DNA of 64,000 nt from Tenrec ecaudatus (GCF_050624435.1 NC_134530.1:144500721-144564720); one strand, 5' to 3'; shown: positions 1 through 12,455, counted from the stretch's first letter. The notes: a model not told the origin generated them from the letters alone. Numbers and translations: made by a program.

Positions 1-2523
1 AGAACATTCACTGTTCACTCGCCCGGCCCTGTTTCTAGCTGATGTGCTATTCTGAGCCGTAAGCCGCATCTGTTGCTAAGTGACAAATCTGGCAACGGAG
101 GGTTTCTGGGCCCTCGCGCCCCTTCCGAATTGTGCTTTAAGTAATTGAGGCTTTCTGTGCTGAGACGGCCATGGGACTTAATCATCTGATGTGTTGCTCA
201 TGAAAGCAACTTTACAACCCACCTCAGCTACTACCGGGGGCAATCGGAGTACGGCGGAGCTGCGTGTTAGCCAGCTCCTACCACGGCTCCCGGAGACAGG
301 CCGCTGTGCCTGGAGGGCCACAACCTGGGCCCAGGAGGCCACCCAGACCAACCCATTTTGCACACTGGGAAACTGAGGCCCAGGAGGCTGCAGCAGTGGT
401 GGCAGGCTGTGTACTTGCGTGGCGGTTGGCCAGGACCAGCCCCTGACTAGCCCGGCAAGAGGGGCTTCTCTGTTCTTGGTGCTCATGCCAGTGGATGTTT
501 CCGGTGCTGGCTAGGTGCCTACTGGGACTCTGTGCCCTGGCTGGGAGCTGAGCTTGTGACAGCACGTGGGTGCTAGCTCCTAGGGAGAAGGGTGATTCCA
601 ATCAGCCACCGCCACAGAGGCCCTAAGAGAAGTGCTCATCCGTAGAGTGGCAGGCACCCAGGCATCAGAGAGCCGGCAGCTCTCTGTCAATGGCAGCAGG
701 CACTGCACCCCCAGCCTTGCTGTCCCCAGCCGTGACGTAGGCTCATGGCTCCTGCCCTGCTCACCTCCCTGGGCAGCGGTGGCGGCAGCAGAGGCAGCCG
801 CGTGACCCACACAAGGCCCGTCACAGAGGAGGCGGCACTCGGGAGTAGGTCCAGGGTGCCCGGCACTGTTCTCAGACCGACACAGGGTACAACAGTGTCC
901 ACGCAGCACAGAGCAGTGGTGCTGTTTGTTGTCCCTCGCTTGGCTGGGACTTCTGGTCAGCTGCAGGGTTTCCAGGCAGCAGACTACCACACCTGCCTTC
1001 CTGCGAGGTCGGTGGAAACGGCCATGCTTTCAGGGGGCGGTCGGACGCGGGGCTGGCGGCGGCCCCCATGGCAAGGTGGGCACTGTCCCTCTTCACTGTC
1101 TGCAGCTCAGCGAGGCTGAGGAGTGCACCCAGGTCAGGCAGGTGGTAGGATTTGAACGCAGGTCTCCTGATCCCCAAGGAGAATCACCAGCCCAGAGGTG
1201 CCAGCACAAACATGTGTTTCAGTGGCTTCAATTGTGAGCTGTTGTTTTCAGCAGGCAAGGGATTACTGACCCTCTGAACCCCAAGCCAGGAGCCTCACAG
1301 TCCCTCGCCGGCTTCTTGGGACCCTGCGGAGTGGTGGGAGGTTCTGGACTCCCTGGGTCCTGCTCCACAGGGGCGGACGGCGCTGAGTGGCGTTGCTGTG
1401 AAACGCATTTTTCCTACCCCACCTCGCCCCGGGCCCATCCTGAGGAGGGCCGGGAGAGTCACGGGGACTGAGCTGTTTTTAGACACATGAAGTCCCTCGG
1501 TGCATGGCTGCCAACACTGGATCCTTGCTGTGTGCCAGGCTCTGCTTGGGTGTCGTCCATGTCGACTCAGTCAGCCCTCTAGCCACCTTCTCTGGGAAGT
1601 GGACCCTGTCCCCAGGCAGAGACGGCACCTGCCTTGAACTAGACTACGGGTCCAGGGGGTTGGGAATACCTGAATGAGCAATTTTCTTCTTTTCTTCCTG
1701 TCTCTGGGCATCAGTTTCCTCCTCTGGAAAATGAAAACATTGAGGCAGGTGATTGGGAAGGGCCCACAAGCTCTGAAATTCAGAGCATGACTTCTGTCAC
1801 CTGAGCATGTCCAGCAGGCACAGAAGCTATGCCCCTCCCCCATGATTGCAGTGTCCCTGCTGCTGCTGTGGGTGTCTGTCTCAGGCTTGACCAGAGTGTG
1901 CCAGCTTTGTCCTGGAGCCCACCGGGTTCACAGCGGTGACGTTCACCCACCCAGCCCTTCCTCATGTTGGTCCATGGGGCACCTGTTCACCAGGCTGGTT
2001 CATGAGCAGTGTGGGCTGCTGGACTCCTGGGAGCCCACACCCCACCCCTGGTCAGCTCCCGCCATGGCATGGCCAACGATAAATCAACTCGGTGCTGCTC
2101 TAATCCCTCTGCAGGCCTAGGCGCCGGAGAGAGGCTCTGAGTGGAGGCCCTGCTGAGTGCAGGCTCCAGTAGCTCAGCCCGTGTCCCTACCCCTGGTCTT
2201 TAAGAAGTGTTCCTGACAGAGAGCTGTCGGGAGAATGTGGGCCGAGACCAGCAGCCACTGGGTAGGCCCGAGGGGCCCTGTGTTCCAGCAGCCTATGGAC
2301 AGGGCCCTGCTGGCGGGGCGGAGCCTCATTCTGGCACCTTGGGCAAGGACCTGCGTCCCAGTGGTCCAATTCTCAGGGACACCATTCCCCTTGTTTAGCC
2401 TGAGTCATGCTGGGCCTGGGGAGACGGACAGGCCCATTGACTCTCAAGGGCCACCTTGGGGTAGCCTCCAGGACACTTGGGGTGTTCAGCTGACCCAGGG
2501 CCACACATATCCCCTTTCCCCAC

Positions 2524-2524
<1 letters not shown>
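1..2524. other. Unique non-coding DNA with old MIR fragments
   Basis: No exon recognised. Weak antisense MIR cores occur near 350-390 (GGGAAACTGAGGCCCAGGAGG) and 1090-1170, and a sense core near 1690-1780. The first 230 bp are repeat-free with AT-rich stretches such as TTTAAGTAATTGAGG and could be conserved non-coding sequence (inference). Confidence 0.5.

Positions 2525-2584
<60 letters not shown>
2525..2584. repeat. (AC)n microsatellite
   Basis: About 30 uninterrupted AC units. Confidence 0.97.
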
Positions 2585-2586
<2 letters not shown>

Positions 2587-2717
2587 TGAGCGGTGAGGGC
2601 ACCAGCTCAGGGCCCTCCCGGCAGACTTGCCTCTACCGCCCTCCCATCGTGCGCTCAGGCTGCCTGGCCGAGCGTCCTGGTGGCTTGGGCACTTAGTCTG
2701 TTAGGCATTATTCTAGG

Positions 2718-2880
2718 GACCCTGGTAGTGGAGGGGTTAAGTTGGGCTGCTAACTGCAAGGTCAGCCTTTTGAAACCACCTCGGGAGAAAAAAACAAAGC
2801 TTTCTATCCCCGGAAAGCATTAACTGTCTCAGAACCCACAGGGGGCGGCTGTGAGCTGGTGTCGGCTGGATAACAGTGAG
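2718..2880 (+). repeat. AfroSINE, sense
   Basis: tRNA-derived head (CCCTGGTAGTGGAGGGGTTA) followed by GCTGCTAACTGCAAGGTCAG, CTCAGAACCCACAGGGG and the diverged tail GGCTGGATAACAGTGAG. Confidence 0.85.
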
Positions 2881-4554
2881 AGAGGGAAGCGTTATTCTAA
2901 GTGCGTCACACTTGATGATGTGTTTTTCTAAAGTGGAAACGTGATGCTATGTCGAAGTGAAATCCACCTCGCCAACAGCTAACCGTGTTGAAGTGCACAC
3001 TCCGGGCCCTTGAAGGAATTCCCAGTGCCGGGCCACCTCTCCCTCTCTTAGCTGCAGCACTTGTGCATCCACCCCCCACACACCGAAAACCCCACTGTGC
3101 ACCCCAGCAACCGCTGCCCACTGCTCCCTGCCCGCCCCTGAGGGCCCCCGGGTCGCCTGTTTCTGGGTCTGGTCTTCTGTGGATACCACACAGAGAAGGT
3201 CAGCGACAACCCGGCAGGGCCTTTGGTGTCAGGCTTCTGTGGGGCACACGGCTGTCTCGGAGGTCATTGATGTCAATGGGCACGCCAGGGTTGAGTAACA
3301 GTCCCTTGCAGGCACTCAGTCACGTCCCTTGTCCCCAAGATAACCCTAAGATGAAGAGTCCTTGCTTAACAGTGGGGAGAGAAGGTCCAGCCAGTCACTT
3401 GTCCGAGGTCACCCTGCTGGTAAGTGACGGTTCCGGGCACTTCGATGGTCCAGCCACGCGGCTAGCCCACGTGAGTCAGGGCTGTGACCCCATCCAGCTC
3501 AGGCACCGCTGGATGGACTCGGACCACCACCTGTCCTCAGTAGGCAGCACTTCCCTGTTTGTGACCCCAGTGGGTGGCCCAGCCCGGCTTGCCTACAGCC
3601 TGTGCTCAGAGAGAGCCCGGCAGCCTCTGAGGCCTCGCTCCCTGGTGCAGGCCTGCAGGGGGCTGGCTGGGAACGTAGTCCAAACAAGATTCCGTGGGCT
3701 TTGAGGCAGTCTGCCCCAGTACCAACACAGCCCAGGACTCAGACTGTGCCCCTGAGCCTGAGGCCAGGTGGGGCATTGCCCACTGGTGGGGCCCAACGGC
3801 TGGCTTGGGCTGGGCTGACTAACTCCACCTCCATCTGCCGGGTCTCCCTGCCTCATTAGCAGGGTCTGGAGCCCCTGCTGGAGGGCTCTTTGCCAGCCAG
3901 CCAGGAGGGTGGGTCAGCACCCAGCCAGAGGGAGGCGCCCCTTCCCTGAGCAATGAGCTCGGCCTGTGCTGTGCGCATGGTACATGCCTGGAAAACAAAC
4001 GGAGCCGGGCTTCCGGAGGCAGTTGGTTCCCTTAATAAAGTAATTACAGAGCCGGGTAAGTCACATCCCTCGAAAGATGCAGGACGAGGCAGGCCAGGGC
4101 GTGCACATGTTTCATTTTAAATCCTCCAGCCTCCTCCTGAGGAGGTGCTTTGGAATACGGCCGAACGTTGGGATTCTTCAAAGGACTCCTTGTCTTCCTG
4201 CTTGATTTCCTTAAGGGGAAGCATGGCAGACAAATGAGGGCGGGAGGCAGCAGGGGGAGGGTGCGCGCCCTCGCCCGTGTTGTGCAGGCGTCGTCTGCTG
4301 TAAAGCTGTCGAGGGAGGATGGAGATCCAGCTCCTGGCTGCGGCAGCCGCAGATAATGTCAGTGCTGAGCGATGACCCGGGCATTGCTGGCAGCGAGCAG
4401 ACACCACTCAGGCGCGGCTGCCAGAACTCGTAACTGAGCCTGGCCAAACCCCGGTCGTGCCTGGAGAATGAAGGGCCACAGGCGGTGATGTCCAGGGCAC
4501 CCAGGCGGGGATCCTGGGCCTTTCTTTGCAGACAATGTACACGCGCCTTTTACT
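2881..4554. other. Unique intronic DNA with one MIR; candidate conserved stretches
   Basis: An antisense MIR core lies at 3340-3435 (AGTCACTTGTCCGAGGTCAC). The stretch 3950-4420 is repeat-free and includes CTTAATAAAGTAATTACAGA (4032-4051), a homeodomain-like core. No coding evidence. Confidence 0.4.
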
Positions 4555-4680
4555 TCCCTGGGAGTCTGTTAAAAGCTCAGTGGATGATTTGGTAGATGTG
4601 GGGGGCGGGGGGCTCTGCATTTCCCACCGACTCCTGCTACTGGTCCATGGAGTGCGTTTCAAATAGAAAGACCCCAGAGA
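4555..4680 (+). mobile_element. MER5-like hAT DNA transposon remnant
   Basis: It resembles MER5A: GGAGTCTGTTAAAAGCTCAG, then CTCTGCATTTCCCACCGACT and CTACTGGTCCATGGAGTGCG. Old and diverged. Confidence 0.5.
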
Positions 4681-4869
4681 GGGCACACAGGTGGTCCCAC
4701 AGCTGACCAGGTGACCTAGGGTGCTTTGGGTGATAAGAACCCGAGGGGTGCTGATCTGACCGCAACCTTGGCCCCCCGGGGATGGAGAGGCTGTGGAGTC
4801 AACCCAGGGATTTTAAAAGCCACCCTTTTTAGAGGAACCCCTCCGGTAGGCATGTGCAGGGCTGCTCAC

Positions 4870-5412
4870 GCCAGTAAAAATTTACAGCCTCTGTGTCAGG
4901 CCAGGTTGACCAGAGACACGAATCCAGTGATACTCTTATGGCTAAGAAGGGGCTTTACATCAAGGAGTAGTTGGTTACACATCAAGAACGCTTTCCAGCC
5001 CAGTCCACCTCAAGTCCGTAAGTCTGACACTGGTTCCTAAGTCCCTCTCGGGACTCACACAGCCACCTGCAGTGGCCCAGACTGCGGGAAGATCACAGGC
5101 CCGTGGGTGCAGAGTTGCTTGGGCCCAGGGTCGGTGGAAGCAAGGCAGGGCCCCGGCAGTCTCAGGGTCTGCCAGCAGGGAGAGAAAAGCAGAAACGGGG
5201 AGGGGCCGAAGGCCTTCATTCTAAGAAGACCACACCCCCAATGAAACAGCGGCAGGCTCTACCCTGACTGACAGGTTGAACTCCACCCCGGCCAGGCTAC
5301 GTGGCTTCACATGAACATGAAATTAGGTAAGGGACATGCTCAGAAATCCCCAGGGGCAGTCCTCCCCGCCCTACAGGGCCAATGATGAGTCCACATCGAC
5401 TTGATGATTTAG
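4870..5412 (+). mobile_element. AfroSINE split by a nested unclassified repeat
   Basis: The AfroSINE middle (CCAGTAAAAATTTACAGCCT) stops near 4893 and its 3' part (CAGAAATCCCCAGGGGCAGT through ATCGACTTGATG) resumes at about 5340. The roughly 450 bp between them (GTTGACCAGAGACACGAATC and following) is not AfroSINE and looks like a separate inserted element of a family I cannot name. Confidence 0.5.
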
Positions 5413-5819
5413 GGTGGTTTTGTTCTTGTTAGCCGCCCTCAAGTGGACTCTGACCCCCAGCGAGCCCGTGCACAGCAGGCCTACCCAGCACGGTGCTGTG
5501 CCAGCCTCCCCATGGCTCCCAGGCCCGAGCCCACCGATGCAGCCACAGTGTCAGCCTATCCCGTCCAAGGCCTTCTTTTACCAGGCACGATGTCCTTCAC
5601 CAGGGGCTGGTCTCTCCTGACCCATGTCTAAAGTATGTGAGACGAGGTCTTGCCATCCTTGCCTCTAAGGAGCACTCTGGCCGTGCTTGCTTCAAGACAG
5701 ATCAGTTTGTTCTTTTAGCGGGACCATGGTACTTTCAGTAGTGTCCTCTGGCAGCACAATTCAAATGCGTCCTTTATCTTTTTTAATGATCTTCTTTATT
5801 CAATGTCTAACTTTCTTTT
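5413..5819. other. Unique intronic DNA
   Basis: No recognisable gene or repeat. Confidence 0.4.
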
Positions 5820-5900
5820 CTTTAAAATTAATAAATCATTCTATTGGGGACTCTTACGTACATTATAACACTCCACATACCCATTGTATCAAGCTAAGTC
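5820..5900 (-). mobile_element. L1 3'-end fragment, antisense
   Basis: The reverse complement of the L1 tail seen at 10920-10960 (AATAAATCATTCTATTGGGG on +). Only about 80 bp are kept. Confidence 0.6.
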
Positions 5901-5939
5901 TAACTTCCACATGCATATGATGCAATGGAGAATATCCTG

Positions 5940-8815
5940 ACTTGTGTCAGGTGCACCTCAGTCCTCAAAGTAGCATCCTTGCTCCCTTCAGAACTCCAAA
6001 CAGGCCTCGTGCAGCACATTTACCTAATGCGATACATCTTTTGCTCTCTTGACTGCTGCTTCTATGAGCATTGATTGTGGATCCAAGTACGACAACATCC
6101 TCGACAACTTCAGCCTCCAACCTCCTTTTATCACGAGGTTTCCTATTGGTCCAGTTGTGAGGCTTTGGGTCTTTCTTACATTGAGTCGTAATCCAGGCGG
6201 AGGACTACAACCCTTGATCTTTGTTAGCAAGTGCTTTGAGTCTTCCTCACTCTCAGCAAGCAAGGGTGTGTCACCTCATACCGCGGGCTTTTTATAAACC
6301 TTCCTCCAATCCCGATGCCCCACTTGTCTTCATATAATCCAGCTTCTCTGGTGACTTGTGCAGTGTAGAGACTGACCACGTACGGTGAGAGCACACAACC
6401 CTGACACATGCCTTTCCTGATTTTAAGCCATGCAGTGTGCCCTTGTTCTGTTCGCCCACTGCCTCTTGATCCACGTGCAAGTTCTGAAGGAGTGCAATGA
6501 GCGTTCTGGAATTCCCACTGTCCTCAAAATTGCCCACAGTTTATCATGGTCACACAGTCGAATGCCTTTGCATAGTCAATGAAACACAAGTAAACAACTT
6601 TCTGATACCCCGTGCTTTGAGCCAAGATCCATCTGGCATCAGCAATGATATCCCTTGTTCCAAGGCCTTTTCTGAATCCGGCCTGAACCTCTGGCAGCTC
6701 CCTGTCAATGTACTGCTGCAACCTTTGTTGGATGATCTTAAGCAAAATGTTGCTTGTGTGCAGTATCAATGATACCGTTCTATAGTTCGAGAATTCTGTT
6801 GAGTCACTTTTTTCTGGAATGGGAACAAATATGGATCTCTTCTAGTCAGTTGATCAAGTAGCCGTCTTCCAAATTCCCTGGCGTAGATGAGTGAGTGCTT
6901 CCAGTGCTTCTTCGGTTTTCCATGGGTATTCCATCAATTCCTGAAGACTTGTTTTTGGCTAGTGCATTCAGTGTAGTTTTAATTTCTACCCTCCGCACCA
7001 TTGGTTCTTGTCCATATGCTACCTCCTTAATTGGCAATGTGCACCAGTTCTTTCTGGTACAGTGACTCTGTGCATTTTTTCCCTATCTTCTCTTGATGCT
7101 TCCTGCATCATTTAATATTTTGCCCATAGAATCTTTCAAAATTGCCATTTGAGGCTTGAATGTTTTCCTGAGGTCTTTCCGCTTCAGGTATGCCGAGTGT
7201 GTTTTCTCAGGTTTTCTAATTCCAGGTTCTTGCACATTTCATTATAATATTTGGCTTTGTCTTCTTGAGCTGCCCTTTGGAATTTTCTTTTCAGCTCTCA
7301 GACTTCATCCTTTCTTCCAGTTGCTTTAGCTACTCTACAGTTAACAGCAAATTCCAGTCTCTTCTGACATCCACGTTGATCTTTTTTTTTTTTCTCTCTT
7401 GTCTTTTTAATGACCTTTTGATTTCTTAATGAGCTGTGGTCCTGATGTCCTCCCACAGCTCTTCAGGTCTTCTGTCGTTATTGTTCACTGTCTCAGCTCT
7501 GTGCTTGAGATGTTCTCTAAATTCAGATGGGGTAGACTACAGGTTACATTTTCACGCATGTGGATTGGTTTTAATTTTCTTCAGCTTCAACCTGACCTTA
7601 CATAGGAGCAATTGATGGTCTGTTCCACAGTCGTCCCCTGGTCTGCTTTTAGCTGCTGATATTGAGCTTCTCCATCGTGTCTCCCCCCAGATGCGGTTGA
7701 TTTGACTTCTGTGTATTCCGTCTTGGAAATCCATGTGGATAGTAGTCAGCTTTTCTGTTGTTGAAAAAGGTTTTTGCTATGAGCAAGTTGTCAAGTTCGC
7801 AAAATTCTATCATGAGATCTTCAACTTCATTTCTACCAGCAACTCTATATTTTACAATGACTGTTCCTTCCTCTTAGCTTCCAACTTTTGAATCGAAGGC
7901 AGGCTCTATCACTAATAGCTGTCAATGCATCTTGATTGCGCGTTTGATCCATTTTCGACTGAAGTCATCGGTAGAATCTTGTATTTCTTCATCACTAGCT
8001 TTTGCGGTTGGTGCATAAAGTTGAAGAATTAAAAAAAAGTTGAAGAATAGTTGTGGTGACTGGATTTCCGTGAATGCGGATAGACACATTCTGATTACAG
8101 ATAGCTTAGTACATCATGATGGGTTTTGCAAGATCCCTGCTGACAGCGAATGCCACACCATTCCTCATTCCTCTTGATAGTGTTGTCCTGGCATAGGAAA
8201 TCGCATGCTTTTCTGGTTCAAAATGGCCAACACCAGTCCATTTCAGCTGACGAATGCCTAGGATATCGATCTTTCTGTGTTCTTTTTCATTTTTGAACTC
8301 TTCCAGTTTTCCTAATTTCATCCTTTGCTCAGTCCCAAGCTCCAATCATCAGAAGATTTCTGCAGCTATTTCTCTTTACCTGAATCATACTCCATCAGCA
8401 AATGGAAGATCTGGAAGACTCCATTACTACAGGCTTTACCAGACTCACATCACCATGGTCATCCCCCACACACACAGACACAAGAAATCAGCTCCCCTGC
8501 AGTCACATTTTGAGTACCCTCAGACCTGAGGGGCCCATCCTCCAGCCGTATCTCTGACAATGTTCTGTCTCCTTTGGTTAGGTTTCAGTATCTGACAGTT
8601 CTTTGAAGCTATGCATAAGGTTTTCAGTGGTTTCTTCCTCCCAAATGGGGCACCCAGGCTTTCTTTGCTGTCTGTTCTTAGTCTGGAAGCTCCACTGAAA
8701 CCTGTTTACTTTGGGTGACCCTGCTGACACTTGAAATAACAGTGACATAGTGTCCAGCATCACAGCAACACACTGGCACCCACCACAGTATGACAAACTA
8801 ACAGTCAAGTGGGGG
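5940..8815 (-). mobile_element. RTE (BovB-like) LINE remnant, antisense, with endonuclease and reverse-transcriptase coding pieces
   Basis: Translating the minus strand from high to low coordinates gives, in broken frames: an endonuclease piece at 8345-8106 (IDILGIRQLKWTGVGHFEPE), an RT entry at 7037-6846 (ALAKNKSSGIDGIP), RT at 6769-6524 with LPEVQAGFRKGLGTRDII and CFIDYAKAFDCV, and a later RT piece at 6263-6024 with GLRLNVRKTQS. The order is correct for one RTE ORF. Stops and frameshifts make it inactive. The part above 8420 is assigned to the same element less surely. Confidence 0.85.
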
Positions 8816-8924
8816 AGAGTGAGTTTAGGTTTATAGAAAACTAGACCAGAAATACAGAGTTCTCATTTGCTCCTTACTCCCTGGATGCTTTCTTCCCGTT
8901 AACATTTCACATTGGTGGGGCACA

Positions 8925-9484
8925 AAGTGTTAGCTAATGATAGCCGGGCACCATCAGCTTTCTTCACCACATTTGCTTATGCACCTGCTTTGTCTTCAGT
9001 GATTGTGTTGGGAAGGTGAGCATCTCAGAGTGCCCGATTATTAGAACAAAGTGTACTTGTGTTGAGGGAGTACTTGAGTAGAGGCCCAATGTCCATCTGC
9101 TTCCTTAATACTAAGCCTATAAATATATGTACTTAGATCTATTTCCCCATCATCATATATAAATATGTTTTCATATGTACATGCCTGTATTTAGACCTCT
9201 ATAAATGCCCTTTGCCTCCTAGTTCTTTCTTCTATTTCCTTTTACTTTCCTCTTGTCCCACTATCATGCTCAGTCTTCATTTGAGTTTCAGTAATTCCTC
9301 TCAGTCACATTGCCCTTGATCAAGCCCTACCAGACCTCCTACATCCTCCTCGCCATTGATTTTCAATCACTTGTTCCCTTGTCCCAGGCTTTGTTAACAC
9401 CACTTCCTTTCCCCTGACTCCCCCTTTCCCAGGCCCCCCCAACTGTCGTCCCATTGTTCTCTCTTCCAGCTTATCTGCCTATCC
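8925..9484 (-). mobile_element. L1 3'-region fragment, inverted relative to the following L1
   Basis: Reverse-complement of the unit seen in sense at 53795-54190: shared marks include GAGCATGATAGTGGGACAAG, TTTATAGAGGTCTAAATA and CAATCACTGAAGA. It directly abuts a sense L1 3' end, as expected for a 5'-inverted insertion. Confidence 0.65.
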
Positions 9485-10975
9485 CATTCAGATAGACATG
9501 CAGAGACAACAATATGCACAAACACAAGACTGAGAAAAACAAAGCAACACTAGAATATAAAACAAAAGCTACCACAAAGCAAAACAAAAACCAATGACAA
9601 AAAAAGAAGAGTCTATAAATAGTTCAAGGTCTATTTGTTGTCCTTCACTAGTGTTTTCCAGTGGAGTCTGATGGGGTGCAATGCCCTGGCCCCACAGTCT
9701 ATTTTTGGTGTTCCCTTGGGACTTCATTGCTCTGCTCTCCTTGCTGCTCTGTTGCATGCCCCCAGCGTCTCGCCTTGGTGTGGTGATGTCAGAGCGGGCA
9801 CAGTTCCTGCCTGGTGTCTCCAGTGTTGTCGCCCGTGGTGCTATGGGTCCCTGAGGAACGTCATGTTTCGTGGTGGAGCCGGCTCTTTGGTTCTCTCTGG
9901 GCATTGGCTGCTTTGAGCAGAAATATTGTCCTCAGGGCTTGGTGGGTCAGGTTGTGCTTCACTCTTTCCTCCCGCCCCCCCCCCCCACTCTTGTGCTCCT
10001 GTGTGCTCTGATCAGACCTGTCCCTCTCTTTGAGCTGTAGCTTTGGTGCTGTCCTCTGAAATGAATTCTTCTGTGGGGAGGGGGTGACTGTCTGCTTAGT
10101 TGCTAATGGGGTCGGCCCCTCAGGCCTCTCTATTGGTTCCCTGCTTCATGTCAGTGTGTTGCGTTCTTGTCTTGGAGCACTGGGTTGAAGTCTGGTCCCT
10201 CTCCCTGTGGAGATATCAACAACACCGGGTCTTCAAGGCTTGAAGGTAAACAAGTGGCCATCTAGCTCAGAAGCAACAAAGCCCATATGGAAGAAGCACA
10301 CCAGCCTGTTCAATCACAAGGTGTTGTTGGTATCAGGTATCAGGCATCAAAGACCCAGAGCAAAAAATCACAATGTGAATGAGGTGGGGAGTGTGTAGTT
10401 GAGGCCCAAAGCCAATCTGTAAGTAATTGGACATCCCCTTACAGAGGGTTATGGGGGAAAAAATGGGCCAGTCAGGGTTCAGTATAGCACCGATGAAACA
10501 TACAACTTCCCCCTCCCCACTATCATGGCCCTAATTCTGCCTTACAAATCTGGCTAGACCAGAGCATGTGCATGGGTACAGATAAGAGCTGGAAGCACAG
10601 GGAATCCAGGACAGATAAACCCCTCAGGACCAATATTGAGAATAGCCGTACCAGGAGGGGAAATGGAAGGTGGGGGAGAAAAGGGGAACAGATTACAAGG
10701 ATCTACATATAACCTCCTCCCTGGGGGATGGACAACAGACAAGGGGATAAAGGGAGACATCAGACAGTGCAAGACAAATTATCAAGGTTCACGAGGGAGG
10801 AGGGAGAGGTAAAAATGAGGAGCTGATACCAAGGGTTCAAGTAGAAAGAAAATGTTTTGAGAATGATGATGGCAATGTATGCACAAATGTGCTTGCCTCA
10901 ATGGATGTATGTATGAATTATGATAAGAGTTGTATGAACCCCAATAAAATGATTTTTAAAAGAGAAAAATATATA
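9485..10975 (+). mobile_element. L1 3' end (3' UTR) with polyadenylation signal, sense
   Basis: It matches the other L1 tails in this window (GGCCATCTAGCTCAGAAGCA, ACATACAACTTCCCCCTCCC, CCTCCTCCCTGGGGGATGGA, CCCCAATAAAATGATTTTTA). The A-rich tail is at about 10955-10985. No intact L1 ORF is seen. Confidence 0.7.
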
Positions 10976-11304
10976 TACAAATATAAAATAATTAATCACA
11001 TAAAAAAATGGGAGCTAATGAGGTGGGGCGGGTACAGGGTGCATTGTCATTAGCCAAAGCCCAAAGTTCCCATCCTCATCAGGGTTGACACCTCGTTGTA
11101 CCTTGCATGGTGGGAAGGCTGCCTGGTACTGAGCCAGCCCTGGGGATTGGACCTGAGTTCACATCAGGTCTCACTCTTTGTTTTCTACTGTCCTGTGGGT
11201 TTCAAGTGCCTAATGCCATGTGTCCACCATCATACAGCAAGAAACACTTCTCTGACTTCAAAGATCCCTGTGTTCTCCTCTTTCCCAAAGACTTTGAGTC
11301 TTCT

Positions 11305-11520
11305 CAAAACAAAACAAAACCTCACTGCCTTTGATTCCAAGCTGATACATAGCAACCCTGTAGGACAGGGTGGAACTGACCCTGCAAGTTTCTGAGACTG
11401 TGACTCTTTATGGGAGTAGAAAGCTTTGTCTTTCTCCCACGGAGTGGCTGGTCATTTCGGACTGCTGACCTTGAAGTTAGCAACACAATTCATAACCATG
11501 ATGCCACCAGGGCTCCTTAA
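11305..11520 (-). repeat. AfroSINE, antisense
   Basis: CCTGTAGGACAGGGTGGAAC, CTTTATGGGAGTAGAAAGCT, GACTGCTGACCTTGAAGTTA and the head complement GCCACCAGGGCTCC. Forms an inverted pair with the next copy. Confidence 0.9.
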
Positions 11521-11565
11521 ACCTAAATAAAGATGTTTATGATTGATATTGTTCCTTTTCATCAT

Positions 11566-11770
11566 GGCAGCCCTGGTGGCGTCGTTGTTACACACTGGGA
11601 TGCTAATCGTAAGGTCAGCATTTTGAAACCACCAGCCATCCCACAGGAGGAAGACAGGCTTTCTACTTCCATAGAGAGTTACAGCCTGGGAAACTGGTGG
11701 GGGTGGTTCCACCCTGCCCTATTGGGTAGCTATGAGCCGGCATCCACTGGGCAGCAGTGAGTTTGGCGTG
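11566..11770 (+). repeat. AfroSINE, sense
   Basis: GCCCTGGTGGCGTCGTTGTT head, GGATGCTAATCGTAAGGTCA, CACCCTGCCCTATTGGGTAG and CATCCACTGGGCAGCAGTGA. About 46 bp from the antisense copy. Confidence 0.9.
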
Positions 11771-11944
11771 GATCTTGCATATTGCTCCCCATCAAGGTTG
11801 CTTTTCTGATGAGGTTTAGGGGTGACCTGTGGGGAAACTGAGTTTGCAGACCCAGAGCTCCTCAGCTCCTCTCCCCGCGAAGGCAGGTTCTACTCGGACC
11901 GAAAAGCAGCCTGAGGAATACTCCTCTGGTTCCTTGAGGGTTCC

Positions 11945-12455
11945 TCCCCCCTTTATCATGACCTAGTCCCGCCTTTCAGTTCTCGCTAGACCAGAGCCTG
12001 TATACGGGTACAGGTCAGAGCTCACGACACATGGAGTCCAGGTCAGATAACCCCCCAGGAACAGAAATGGGAGTAGCGATACCAGGAGGGTAAGGAGAAG
12101 GTGGGGAGAGGAGGGGAGGAAGGGGGAACGATCGCAATGATCGACACATCAACACACACACACACACACACACCCCCGAGGGGGAGGAACAACAGAAACC
12201 GAAGGGGGGAGGGAGACAGCCTGTAGTGTAAGCTATGAAAATAATAGTAACTTATAGTTTATCAAGGGGTCACAAGAGTGGGAGGTGGGGAAGGGAGGGA
12301 AAAAAGGAGCTGATACCAAGGGCTCAAATAGAAAGTAAATGTTTAGAAATGATGATGGCAACATATGTATAGATATGCTTGATACAATTGATAGAGAGAT
12401 TGTTATAAGAGCTGTAAGAGCCCCCAATAAAATAATCTTGAAAAAAAGAAAAGCA
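11945..12455 (+). mobile_element. L1 3' end, sense, just upstream of SLC6A17 coding exon 1
   Basis: Shares GCTAGACCAGAGCCTGTATA, GAGCTGATACCAAGGGCTCA and CCCCCAATAAAATAATCTTG with the other L1 tails. It contains a short (CA)n near 12152. It ends about 190 bp before the start codon. Confidence 0.75.
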
